Part shown: positions 1-10,519 of the stretch, one piece after another
Layout: every line of letters starts with the position of its first letter
Position numbering within the stretch: the first letter of the stretch is position 1
NCBI GenBank assembly: GCA_044224215.1
Contig: JBGAKX010000109.1
Location: 1 to 14,880 of the forward strand
Origin: DAOMFM01 sp035429825
GTDB lineage: Bacteria > Acidobacteriota > Blastocatellia > UBA7656 > JADIYM01
Reading direction: 5' to 3'
Length of the DNA stretch: 14,880 nt
The notes under the pieces: generated by a model
Databases searched by the model: none
Told to the model about the DNA's origin: nothing
The model's input: the letters and a program-made list of their open reading frames with translations, nothing else
Program-made: the position numbers and the translations under genes

Positions 1-3522
<3,522 letters not shown>

Positions 3523-3561
3523 GGGGTGCGTGTGGCCGGTTCCCATTATGCGGTAAACAGA

Positions 3562-3653
3562 GACGCAGAGCCGATCCCGTCAGGGATCGGGGGAACGCCA
3601 CGGTGCGCGTGGCGTGAGACTCGCCCGATCGCTCACGCGATTGGCTCTGCGTC
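3562..3653. repeat. Nested inverted repeats with cloverleaf-like folding potential
   Basis: An outer inverted repeat, GACGCAGAGCC at 3562-3572 against GGCTCTGCGTC at 3643-3653 (11 perfect pairs, extendable to 14 with one G-T mismatch), encloses three hairpins. The first is CCGATCCC-GTCA-GGGATCGG (3571-3590), which competes with the end of the outer stem for two bases. The second is ACGCCAC at 3595-3601 with GTGGCGT at 3609-3615. The third is GCGTGAG at 3612-3618 with CTCACGC at 3632-3638, sharing four bases with the second. It lies between the divergent kinase and alarmone hydrolase genes. It could be a REP/MITE-like palindrome or a structured leader of the kinase transcript. It has no anticodon or T-arm features, so it is not a tRNA. 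Confidence 0.6.
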
Positions 3654-3680
3654 GGGCATGCCGAAATTCACCCGCACGGG

Positions 3681-3686
3681 TATACT
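3681..3686 (+). promoter_or_regulatory. Candidate -10 box for the alarmone hydrolase gene
   Basis: TATACT preceded by GGG lies 72 nt upstream of the ATG at 3759, in an otherwise GC-rich gap. No good -35 hexamer sits 16-18 nt upstream, so support is only the -10 match and its position. Because GTATAC is self-complementary, the minus strand also reads TATACC here and could serve the divergent kinase gene. Confidence 0.3.
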
Positions 3687-3744
3687 CACTCTCTTCTGCT
3701 GAAGGGTCCCAAACACGCTGACGCTGTCCGTGGGGCGGGACGAG

Positions 3745-3750
3745 AGGAGG
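3745..3750 (+). promoter_or_regulatory. Strong Shine-Dalgarno, AGGAGG
   Basis: AGGAGG lies 8 nt before the ATG at 3759, an optimal spacing. It fixes the start of the alarmone hydrolase. It is the best ribosome-binding site seen in the window. Confidence 0.8.
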
Positions 3751-3758
3751 GAGCACTC

Positions 3759-4358
3759 ATGACGTTCCAGGAAGACGAACTCGGCCGCCTGCTCATGGCC
3801 GTCAAGTTCTCGGCCGTGAAGCACCGAAAACAGCGCCGCAAGGGCATCGAAGAGCACGCGTACGTGACACATCCGATACAGGTTGCCGAGATCATGTGGA
3901 ACGTCGGCGGTGTCCGCGACCTCGACGTGATCATCGCAGGGCTGCTCCACGACACGATCGAGGACACCGATACCACCGCCGACGAAATCAGCGAGAAGTT
4001 CGGCGCCTCGGTCGCCGACATGGTCCTCGAGGTCTCCGACGACAAGTCCCTCGAGAAGAGCGTTCGCAAACAGCTGCAGATCGAGCACGCGGCGCACGCA
4101 TCCCACGGCGCCAAGCAGATCAAGCTTGCCGACAAGATCACCAACATCTACGACATTCAAAATAATCCGCCGGCAAAGTGGGACGTTGCGCGCAAATCCA
4201 CGTATATCACGTGGGCCTGCGACGTCGTCGCCGGCCTGCGGGGCGCCAATCCGGCGCTCGAGGCGCTCTTCGACCGGGTCGTGCGCGACGCGCGCGAGCA
4301 TCTTTCAAAGGACGCCGGTTCATCACATAGCCTGGAAACCGATACTGTAGGGGCGTAA
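3759..4358 (+). CDS. MESH1-like HD-domain (p)ppGpp hydrolase (small alarmone hydrolase)
   Basis: The product is a 199-residue single-domain HD phosphohydrolase of the RelA/SpoT hydrolase type without synthetase, TGS or ACT domains. The length and motif order match animal MESH1 closely: KHRKQRRKG at 21-29, H38-P39, the HD pair H64-D65 in LLHDTIEDTDT, E68-D69, DDKSLEK at 94-100, and LADKITNIYD at 123-132 with D125 and N129. These are the residues that bind the metal and nucleotide in this family. Expected role: removal of the 3' pyrophosphate of ppGpp/pppGpp in the cytoplasm. Human MESH1 also acts on NADPH, so another substrate is possible. The start is set by an AGGAGG site 8 nt upstream. The gene is divergent from the kinase and 94 nt ahead of the peptidase gene. 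The family call is strong; the substrate is inferred. Confidence 0.92.
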   Translation: MTFQEDELGRLLMAVKFSAVKHRKQRRKGIEEHAYVTHPIQVAEIMWNVGGVRDLDVIIAGLLHDTIEDTDTTADEISEKFGASVADMVLEVSDDKSLEKSVRKQLQIEHAAHASHGAKQIKLADKITNIYDIQNNPPAKWDVARKSTYITWACDVVAGLRGANPALEALFDRVVRDAREHLSKDAGSSHSLETDTVGA

Positions 4359-4413
4359 ATATCCGCAATTATTGGAGTTGCGCCAAGCGCGGCCCGTGCC
4401 GCACCACCATGCC

Positions 4414-4432
4414 TGCCGCCGATGCGGCGGCA
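4414..4432 (+). other. Small hairpin in the dcp leader
   Basis: TGCCGCC (4414-4420) and GGCGGCA (4426-4432) form a 7-bp GC stem with a 5-nt loop, ending 9 nt before the GAAGGA ribosome site of dcp. There is no T tract, so it is not an intrinsic terminator. It may be incidental in GC-rich DNA or may tune translation. Confidence 0.3.
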
Positions 4433-4441
4433 CCAGACCTC

Positions 4442-4447
4442 GAAGGA
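4442..4447 (+). promoter_or_regulatory. Ribosome-binding site that decides the dcp start
   Basis: GAAGGA lies 5 nt before the ATG at 4453. The frame is also open upstream to an ATG/TTG-type codon near 4372, but that extension has no such site and would put 27 non-signal residues ahead of a clear signal peptide. Confidence 0.7.
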
Positions 4448-4452
4448 CTCGT

Positions 4453-6666
4453 ATGAAGAAACCCTTGCTGATTGCGTCCGTAGCATTAGCCATGATGAAC
4501 GTCTGCGTCACGCCCGCTGTCACGACCGCGGCCGCCGAGCCGTCGGACACCTCGACCACCGAGCCAGCCACGGCGGCGGAAGGCGAAACCAATCCGTTCT
4601 TCCAACCGAGCACGCTGCCGTTCCAGGCGCCGCCGTTCGACAAGATCAAGGACTCGGACTACAAACCGGCGCTCGAGCTCGGCATGAAGCAGCAGCTCGA
4701 AGAGGTTGCCGTCATCACCGGCAATCCTGATGCACCGACCTTCGCGAACACGATCGATGCGATGGAGCGCTCCGGCGCCCTTCTGACGCGGGTCGCCAAG
4801 GTGTTCTTTGCGCTCGCCCAGGCGAACACCAATCCCGACATCCAGAAGACCCAGTCCGAAGTCGCTCCGCTGCTGGCGTCGCACAACGACACGATCAACC
4901 TCGATCCGAAGCTGTTCGCGCGCGTGAAGGCGATCTACGACAAGCGCGACGCGCTCGGGCTCGACCCAGAGGCGAAGTACCTCGTCGAGCGCTACTACAA
5001 GACGATGGTCCGCGGCGGCGCGCTTCTCTCGGAAGCCGACAAGGCCAAGCTTCGCGAGTTCAACCAGGAAGAGGCCAAGCTGAACACCTCGTTCCGCGAC
5101 AAGATCCTCGCCGACACGAACGCGTCGGCCGTCGTCGTCGACACGAAGGAGGAACTCGACGGTCTGTCGGATGCCGACATTGCGGCCGCCGAGCAGGCAG
5201 CCAAGGACCGCGGCCTCACCGGCAAGTGGGTCATCGTGCTGACGAACACGTCGCGCCAGCCGATCGTGACGACAATGAAGAACCGGGCGCTGCGCGAGAA
5301 GGTGCTGGCGGCCTCGATCCAGCGCGGCAACCACGGCGGCGACAACGACACGACGGCGCTGATCACGCGGCTCGCACTTCTGCGCGCGCAGCGCGCCAAG
5401 CTGTTCGGCTATCCGAACTATGCCGCGTTCGCGCTCGACGACCAGATGGCCAAGACGCCCGCGAACGCCGAGAAGCTGCTGACCGGGCTCGTGCCGGCCG
5501 CGACGGCCAAGGCCGCCGGCGAGGCCGCCGCTATGCAGAAGATCGTCGACGCCGAGAAGGCCGCGTTCAAGGTGGACATGGCCGACTGGGCGTACTACGC
5601 CGAGAAGGTCCGGAAGGCCGAATACGACCTCGACGAGACGCAGGTCAAGCCGTACCTCGAGATGGACCGCGTGCTGCACGACGGCGTCTTCTTTGCCGCG
5701 AACAAGCTCTACGGCCTGACGTTCAAGGAGCGCACGGACATTCCGGTCTACAACCCGGACGTGCGCGTCTTCGAGGTGTTCGACGCCGACGGCAGCTCGC
5801 TCGCGCTGTTCTACGCGGACTACTACGCCCGGCCGAACAAGAGCGGCGGCGCGTGGATGGACTCGTTCGTCGACCAGAACGGGCTGACGGGAACGAAGCC
5901 GGTCGTCTTCAACGTCTGCAACTTCCAGAAGCCGGCGGCGGGCGAACCGGCGCTGCTCAGCTGGGACAACGCGACGACGATGTTCCACGAGTTCGGCCAC
6001 GCGCTCCACGGTATGCTGTCGAACGTGAAGTATCCGACGATCGCCGGCACGAACGTGCCGCGCGACTTCGTCGAATTCCCGTCGCAGTTCAACGAGCACT
6101 GGGCGCTCGATCCGGTGGTGTTTGCGAACTTTGCCAAGCACTACAAGACGGGCGAGCCGATGCCGCAGGCGCTCGTCGAGAAGATCCGCAAGTCGAGCAC
6201 GTTCAACCAGGGGTACGACACGACGGAGTACCTGGCGGCGGCGCTGCTCGACCTGGCGTGGCACTCACAGTCGGCCGAGTCGGCGACGACCGACGTCGCG
6301 GCGTTCGAGCCGGCGGCGCTCAAGAAGTTCAAGCTTCAGATTGCCGAAGTTCCGCCGCGCTATCGCAGCACCTACTTCTCGCACATCTGGGGCGGCGGCT
6401 ACGCGGCGGGCTACTACGCGTACCTGTGGAGCGAGCTGCTCGACGACGACGCGTTCTACTGGTTCAAGGAGCACGGCGGCATGACGCGAGAGAACGGCCA
6501 GCGGTTCCGCGAGATGATCCTGTCGCGCGGCAACACGATGGACGTCGCGGCGATGTATCGCGCGTTCCGCGGTCGTGACCCGATCGTCGAACCGCTGCTG
6601 ATCGAGCGGGGCCTGAAGCCCGCAGGCAAGCCGGCGCCGGCTCCGAAGCCGACACAGAAGAAGTAG
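4453..6666 (+). CDS. dcp: Exported M3-family dipeptidyl carboxypeptidase / oligopeptidase
   Basis: This 737-residue zinc metallopeptidase belongs to family M3 (thimet oligopeptidase/Dcp group) and removes C-terminal dipeptides or cleaves short peptides. The catalytic zinc site is HEFGH at 512-516, with the third ligand E541 in DFVEFPSQ about 25 residues downstream. The substrate-binding C-terminal segment HIWGGGYAAGYYAYLW (about 640-655) is typical of the family. The length is close to E. coli Dcp plus an export signal. Residues 1-28 look like a Sec signal peptide (MKKP start, hydrophobic core, AAA before the mature part) followed by a Thr/Ser/Pro-rich linker, so the enzyme is probably periplasmic. 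C4 of the NVCVT segment does not make a good lipobox. The C-terminus is a short Ala/Pro/Lys tail. A strong hairpin terminator follows. Dcp is chosen over oligopeptidase A by overall resemblance; the exact specificity is not certain. Confidence 0.93.
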   Translation: MKKPLLIASVALAMMNVCVTPAVTTAAAEPSDTSTTEPATAAEGETNPFFQPSTLPFQAPPFDKIKDSDYKPALELGMKQQLEEVAVITGNPDAPTFANTIDAMERSGALLTRVAKVFFALAQANTNPDIQKTQSEVAPLLASHNDTINLDPKLFARVKAIYDKRDALGLDPEAKYLVERYYKTMVRGGALLSEADKAKLREFNQEEAKLNTSFRDKILADTNASAVVVDTKEELDGLSDADIAAAEQAAKDRGLTGKWVIVLTNTSRQPIVTTMKNRALREKVLAASIQRGNHGGDNDTTALITRLALLRAQRAKLFGYPNYAAFALDDQMAKTPANAEKLLTGLVPAATAKAAGEAAAMQKIVDAEKAAFKVDMADWAYYAEKVRKAEYDLDETQVKPYLEMDRVLHDGVFFAANKLYGLTFKERTDIPVYNPDVRVFEVFDADGSSLALFYADYYARPNKSGGAWMDSFVDQNGLTGTKPVVFNVCNFQKPAAGEPALLSWDNATTMFHEFGHALHGMLSNVKYPTIAGTNVPRDFVEFPSQFNEHWALDPVVFANFAKHYKTGEPMPQALVEKIRKSSTFNQGYDTTEYLAAALLDLAWHSQSAESATTDVAAFEPAALKKFKLQIAEVPPRYRSTYFSHIWGGGYAAGYYAYLWSELLDDDAFYWFKEHGGMTRENGQRFREMILSRGNTMDVAAMYRAFRGRDPIVEPLLIERGLKPAGKPAPAPKPTQKK

Positions 6667-6698
6667 CTCGCGGCCGGCCTCAATCGGTCAAGGGTCGG

Positions 6699-6746
6699 GC
6701 GTGGCCGCGGACACCAATTCCGGTGTCCGCGGCCACGCTTGTTTGT
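6699..6746 (+). terminator. Rho-independent terminator after dcp
   Basis: A perfect 17-bp stem (6699-6715 with 6722-6738) has a 6-nt AATTCC loop and is followed by TTGTTTGT (6739-6746). It begins 33 nt after the dcp stop. The can start codon is only 17 nt beyond the T tract, so this hairpin is either the end of the dcp transcript or part of the can leader. Confidence 0.85.
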
Positions 6747-6762
6747 GGTACCGTTCCCCGCC

Positions 6763-7416
6763 ATGGCCGAACCACTGCACCATCTCTTCGAAAACAACCG
6801 CGAGTGGGTCAGGGAAACGCGAGTGCAGGATCCGCGGTTCTTTCTGAAGCTCGCCGCGCTCCAGACACCCGAGTACCTGTGGATCGGCTGCGCCGACAGC
6901 CGCGTGCCGCCGAACGAGATCGTCAAGCTCAATCCGGGCGAGCTCTTCGTGCACCGCAACGTGGCGAACGTCGTCGTGCACACCGATCTGAACTGTCTGT
7001 CGGTGCTGCAGTACGCGGTCGAGGTGCTGAAGGTGAAGCACGTGATCGTGTGCGGCCACTACGGGTGCGGTGGTGTACGGACGGCAATGCAGCCGGACCG
7101 GCACGGATTGATCGACAACTGGCTGAGGCACGTGAAGGACGTGATCTCAAAGTACAGGGAGCAGTTGGACGCGATCGAGGATCCGGACGCAAAGTTCGCG
7201 CGGCTCTGCGAGCTGCACGTGATCGAGCAGGTGATGAACGTCGCCGAGACGACGATCATGCAGGATGCGTGGGAACGGGAGCAGGATGTGACGCTGCACG
7301 GATGGATCTACGGGCTGAACGACGGGTTGATGCGCGATCTGGGGATCAGCGCCGCGTCGAACGCCGAGGTCGAGGAACGGTGCGTGGCGGCTGCTGCTGC
7401 CAACCCACACTCGTGA
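6763..7416 (+). CDS. can: Beta-class carbonic anhydrase
   Basis: The product is a 217-residue beta-carbonic anhydrase, interconverting CO2 and bicarbonate in the cytoplasm. It is collinear with E. coli Can. Zinc ligands are C43, D45, H99 and C102, with the D45-R47 dyad in CADSRVP, HRNVAN at 64-69, DLNCLSVLQYA at 75-85 and CGHYGCGG at 97-104. The pattern of Asp as fourth zinc ligand and these conserved blocks fits the type II (allosteric, bicarbonate-regulated) subgroup, an inference from family knowledge. The ATG at 6763 is chosen because the product then starts at the same point as E. coli Can; an upstream in-frame TTG at 6739 would lie in the terminator T tract. No convincing ribosome site precedes the ATG. 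The TGA stop lies inside repeat element copy A, which begins two bases earlier. Confidence 0.95.
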   Translation: MAEPLHHLFENNREWVRETRVQDPRFFLKLAALQTPEYLWIGCADSRVPPNEIVKLNPGELFVHRNVANVVVHTDLNCLSVLQYAVEVLKVKHVIVCGHYGCGGVRTAMQPDRHGLIDNWLRHVKDVISKYREQLDAIEDPDAKFARLCELHVIEQVMNVAETTIMQDAWEREQDVTLHGWIYGLNDGLMRDLGISAASNAEVEERCVAAAAANPHS

Positions 7417-7488
7417 CATCACCCGCCACCTACCGGTGGCGGTACTGTGCCCGAGCCTGATTCGCGCTTATTTGCGTGTATCTGCGGC
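7412..7488. repeat. Palindromic intergenic element, copy A (77 nt)
   Basis: This copy is identical at 72 of 77 positions to 13748-13824, by direct comparison. Each copy begins CGTGACATCACC and contains the hairpin CCGCCACC-TACC-GGTGGCGG (here 7424-7443), then a shared tail ending CTGCGGC. The TGA of can is part of the element. On the minus strand the position of TTA at 7469-7471 reads as TAA, matching a TGA in copy B. No T tract follows, so intrinsic termination is uncertain. It could be a REP-like or MITE-like family. Confidence 0.8.
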
Positions 7489-7687
7489 ACGTCCCTTCTC
7501 CGCTTCGATGCGAATCCTTGAAATCCTCGGCTGCTGCTGTCACTATGCATCCCACCGGGCATGTCCCGGCCCGCGCGGCAAGCCGTTTGCAATTCGTTCG
7601 GCACAGCAAACCTACAATTCGATAGTGCCCAATCGTCGTGATGGCGCGGCCCCCCCCCGTGCGCGTCACGATGAAGGACAAGGATAA
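7489..7687 (+). other. Noncoding upstream region of the HYR gene with a 9-C tract
   Basis: I find no credible gene here. The stretch holds a possible -10 box TACAAT near 7611-7617 with TTGCAA 20 nt upstream (a long spacer, so weak), and a run of nine C at 7650-7658, about 30 nt before the start codon of the HYR protein. GAAGGA at 7673-7678 and AGGA at 7681-7684 are ribosome-site candidates. Confidence 0.4.
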
Positions 7688-10381
7688 GTGAGGTCCCCCA
7701 AGATGCCCCTTCGTAGACGTTTCGCTGCACGTCGACTCCTGTCGACAGGTTTGGTAGTAGCGTCCATCGTACTTATCGTCGCGCCGCCAGCCTTCACCAG
7801 CACGAGGCTCGTTCCGCGCACGGCTGCACCTTCGGCGACTCCTGTGGCAGCACCCGCGCCAGCGGCCGTCTCCGACCGCCGTCAGGTCTCGGAATCGGCT
7901 GTCGCGGTCGACACCAAGGCCGCGCTCGACGCAGCTCGTAAGGCACTCGGCGAGGCGCTCGGACACATCGGTACCAGTCCGAGTGCATCCGACAAGGCAC
8001 AGTTCGGGGACGCCGTTCAGAAATACGTCGAGGCGGTCACCGCGCGGCAAGCCTACATTGTCGAGCGTCTCGCTGCGCTTGGCGCGTATCTCAAGGCAAA
8101 CGGCATCACGCCAGGATCGTCACACCCTGACCCGTTGGCCGTGCAGTATGCAGGGTTCGAGCAGGAGTTCGCGGCACTCGACACGGAGGTTCAGGCCTAC
8201 CGTCCCGCCGCCTTCAACAATCTCCACGCCGACCAGGTCACCGGCCCGGACAGTGCGCTCGTCACGAACTGCGACCAGAACTTTGACTCGGTCACGCCTC
8301 CTGCACTTCCGTCAGGATGGACGGCCACGCTTGTCTCGGGCGCAATGGGCGATGTGCCGTGGCAGACGTCGGCAAGCGCATCGGATACGGCGCCGAATTC
8401 CGTCAACTCTGCCGGCCCGAACCACACGTTCGACAACAGGCTCGACTCGCCGGTGCTCTCGGTCACATCGCCTGCGGCGACGGTCACGTTCCGGCGAAAC
8501 AACAACCTCGAGCCGTCGTTTGACGGCCTCGTGCTCGAGATCTCGATCAACGGCGGGCCGTTCAGCGACATAGTTGCTGCCGGCGGCGCCATCACCGTTG
8601 GTCCGTACAACAGCACATCCAGTGGGGGGCCTCTCAATGGCCGCCAGATGTGGTCGGGCAACTCGGGCGGATTCGTGACCTCATCCGCGACGCTTCCGGC
8701 CGCGGCGAACGGCCAGGACGTCGTGCTGCGGTGGCGTGTCGGGTGCGACGGGAGCGTCGGGTTTACCGGCGCGTTTGTCGACTCGATCGTGTTTACCGGG
8801 CTCGTTTGTGTCCCGCAGGTGGCCTGTGGCGAGAGGTTTGATCTCGTCACGGCTCCAGCGCTTCCACCAATGTGGACTGCCGCTTCGCCATCAGGGCCTG
8901 TCTGGGCCACCGTCGCCGGTTCGGCCGACACGGCGCCCAACCGGGCATTTGTCGGTGCGGCGAACAACCAGGATTCGCGGCTCGATTCAAGACCCTTCAA
9001 GGTGGTGTCGCCCTCCGCGACGGTGACGTTCCGTCGCAACGTCGCGCTCGAGGCGTCGTTCGATGGTCTGGTCCTCGAGATCTCGATCGGCGGAGGACCG
9101 TTCGCCGACATTCTCGCGGCTGGCGGGTCCATTCCCATCGGCCCGTACAACTCCACGTCCGCAGGCGGCACACTGAGTGGCAGGATGATGTGGTCGGGCA
9201 ATGATCCAGGATTTGTCACATCCGTCGTGAACCTTCCGGCGGCAGCAAACGGCCAGAATGTCGTGCTGCGTTGGCGCGTCGGCGCGGACAGCTCGGTCAC
9301 GGTTACCGGGGCAAGCATCGACACCATCTCGTCCACGGGAACGCTGTGTACCGGATGCGCCATTTTGCCTGCTCCGAACATTACAACCTCGAACACTTCG
9401 AACCAGTGCGGATCGGTCGTTACATTCTCGACACCGACCACTGCGGGGAACTGTGGTCCGGTGACATGTTCGCCGGCTTCAGGCTCGTTCTTCCCGACTG
9501 GGACGACGACCGTGACGTGCACGGCACCCGATAATGCCGGCACGCTGACGTCGACCAGCTTCACGGTGACGGTGAACGACACGCAGCCACCGACGATCAC
9601 CTGCCCGGCGAATGTCGTACAGGGGAACGATGCGAACCAGTGCGGCGCAGTCGTCTCGTTTGTGACGACCGCGAGCGACAACTGTCCCGGCGTCACCGTG
9701 GCGTGCGTTCCGGCGAGCGGCTCGTTCTTCCCCATGGGAACAACGACGGTTGCGTGCACCGCGACGGATGTGGCGTCAAATACGGCAACGTGCTCGTTCA
9801 CGGTGACCGTTAATGACACGCAGCCTCCGTCGATCACGTGCCCGGCGAATGTCATCGCGACTGCAAACACGATGCAGGGGATGACGATCGGCGCGATAGT
9901 CAACTATCCGTCGCCGACCGCGTCGGACAACTGTCCTGGCGTCACACAGGCGTGCGTTCCCGCATCGGGGTCGTTCTTCCCGGTCGGCACAAACACCGTA
10001 ACCTGCACGGCGACGGACGCAGTCGGCAACACCGCGACCTGCACGTTCACCGTCACGGTCACGAACGCCTTCACGAACTGCTATGTCGATGACGGGACGG
10101 GCGACACGTTGTCGCTCGTTGCGGACCCGGCTTCGCCGCTCTATCGACTGTGGCAGTACCACGTGCAGGCTACGAACACGACGTTCCAGGGGTATGCCGA
10201 GTACATCAGCAACGTGCCTGGACGGGCGTTGTCGGCGTACGACCACGACAGCCCGACGGTCCGGATGGACATGAATGTACTGTTCAGTGCGCACACGGCG
10301 ACGGCAACGATCACCAACCTCGTGACGGGGACCCGATACGTGTTGCGTGACCGGAACATCCTCAACGACCCGCCCTGTTAG
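7688..10381 (+). CDS. Large secreted protein with two tandem beta-sandwich-like modules and three HYR domains
   Basis: The 897-residue protein starts at GTG 7688, which is well spaced from GAAGGA; an in-frame ATG at 7703 after GAGG is an equally possible start. A signal peptide is clear: an Arg-rich n-region (about 7-16), a hydrophobic core (about 17-35), then an Ala/Pro/Thr-rich linker. Residues about 70-190 look helical. Two paralogous modules follow at about 195-375 and 380-555. They share SPAATVTFRRN/SPSATVTFRRN, SFDGLVLEISI, GPYNSTS, MWSGN and LPAAANGQ-VVLRWRVG, resembling MAM-like or choice-of-anchor jelly-roll domains. Three HYR (hyalin repeat) units occupy about 559-635, 636-712 and 713-795, with TITCPANV, SDNCPGV and ASGSFFP-GT-TV-CTATD blocks; the first is divergent at its start. 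The C-terminal 100 residues begin CYVDD and match nothing I recognise. No LPXTG, PEP-CTERM or barrel signal is visible. An adhesive or matrix role is a guess. Confidence 0.85.
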   Translation: MRSPKMPLRRRFAARRLLSTGLVVASIVLIVAPPAFTSTRLVPRTAAPSATPVAAPAPAAVSDRRQVSESAVAVDTKAALDAARKALGEALGHIGTSPSASDKAQFGDAVQKYVEAVTARQAYIVERLAALGAYLKANGITPGSSHPDPLAVQYAGFEQEFAALDTEVQAYRPAAFNNLHADQVTGPDSALVTNCDQNFDSVTPPALPSGWTATLVSGAMGDVPWQTSASASDTAPNSVNSAGPNHTFDNRLDSPVLSVTSPAATVTFRRNNNLEPSFDGLVLEISINGGPFSDIVAAGGAITVGPYNSTSSGGPLNGRQMWSGNSGGFVTSSATLPAAANGQDVVLRWRVGCDGSVGFTGAFVDSIVFTGLVCVPQVACGERFDLVTAPALPPMWTAASPSGPVWATVAGSADTAPNRAFVGAANNQDSRLDSRPFKVVSPSATVTFRRNVALEASFDGLVLEISIGGGPFADILAAGGSIPIGPYNSTSAGGTLSGRMMWSGNDPGFVTSVVNLPAAANGQNVVLRWRVGADSSVTVTGASIDTISSTGTLCTGCAILPAPNITTSNTSNQCGSVVTFSTPTTAGNCGPVTCSPASGSFFPTGTTTVTCTAPDNAGTLTSTSFTVTVNDTQPPTITCPANVVQGNDANQCGAVVSFVTTASDNCPGVTVACVPASGSFFPMGTTTVACTATDVASNTATCSFTVTVNDTQPPSITCPANVIATANTMQGMTIGAIVNYPSPTASDNCPGVTQACVPASGSFFPVGTNTVTCTATDAVGNTATCTFTVTVTNAFTNCYVDDGTGDTLSLVADPASPLYRLWQYHVQATNTTFQGYAEYISNVPGRALSAYDHDSPTVRMDMNVLFSAHTATATITNLVTGTRYVLRDRNILNDPPC

Positions 10382-10441
10382 CCAGTCAGGGATGCCGACA
10401 GCAGGCCTTGCGCGGAGGAGTCGCAAGACACGATTGACGAC

Positions 10442-10479
10442 ACAACGGCTGGCGAGGAGCGAACCTCGCCAGCCGTTGT
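10442..10479 (+). terminator. Long hairpin terminator after the HYR gene
   Basis: A perfect 16-bp inverted repeat (10442-10457 with 10464-10479) has a 6-nt AGCGAA loop, and the arms can extend further with a 2-nt bulge. It sits 60 nt after the TAG at 10381. The flanking sequence TTGTCGT is only moderately T-rich, so termination could be weak or factor-assisted. Confidence 0.7.
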
Positions 10480-10502
10480 CGTGCCTGGCCCGCCACACCG
10501 GG

Positions 10503-10508
10503 TATGCT
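10503..10508 (+). promoter_or_regulatory. Candidate -10 box for the FG-GAP/TPR operon
   Basis: TATGCT preceded by GGG lies 12 nt before the ATG at 10520 and resembles the GGGTATACT upstream of the alarmone hydrolase. The nearest TTG-type -35 (TTGTCG) is 21 nt away, too far for a standard promoter. If real, the transcript leader would be only a few bases for the 10520 start. Confidence 0.25.
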
Positions 10509-10519
10509 CTGTCGCTCGG

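Noticed and set aside
3562..3653. Possible tRNA because of the cloverleaf symmetry
   Set aside because: The outer stem is too long, there is no anticodon or T-loop consensus and no CCA-type acceptor end.
4372..4452. N-terminal extension of dcp by 27 residues
   Set aside because: It lacks a ribosome site and puts a His/Arg/Pro-rich segment ahead of a clear signal peptide, whereas the ATG at 4453 has GAAGGA 5 nt upstream.
4486..6264. 592-codon open frame antisense to dcp
   Set aside because: Arg/Val/Leu-rich shadow of a gene with an intact HEFGH site and ribosome site; no motifs of its own.
8197..9903. 568-codon open frame antisense to the HYR gene
   Set aside because: It mirrors the repeat pattern of the sense gene, and the sense product has a signal peptide and HYR motifs.
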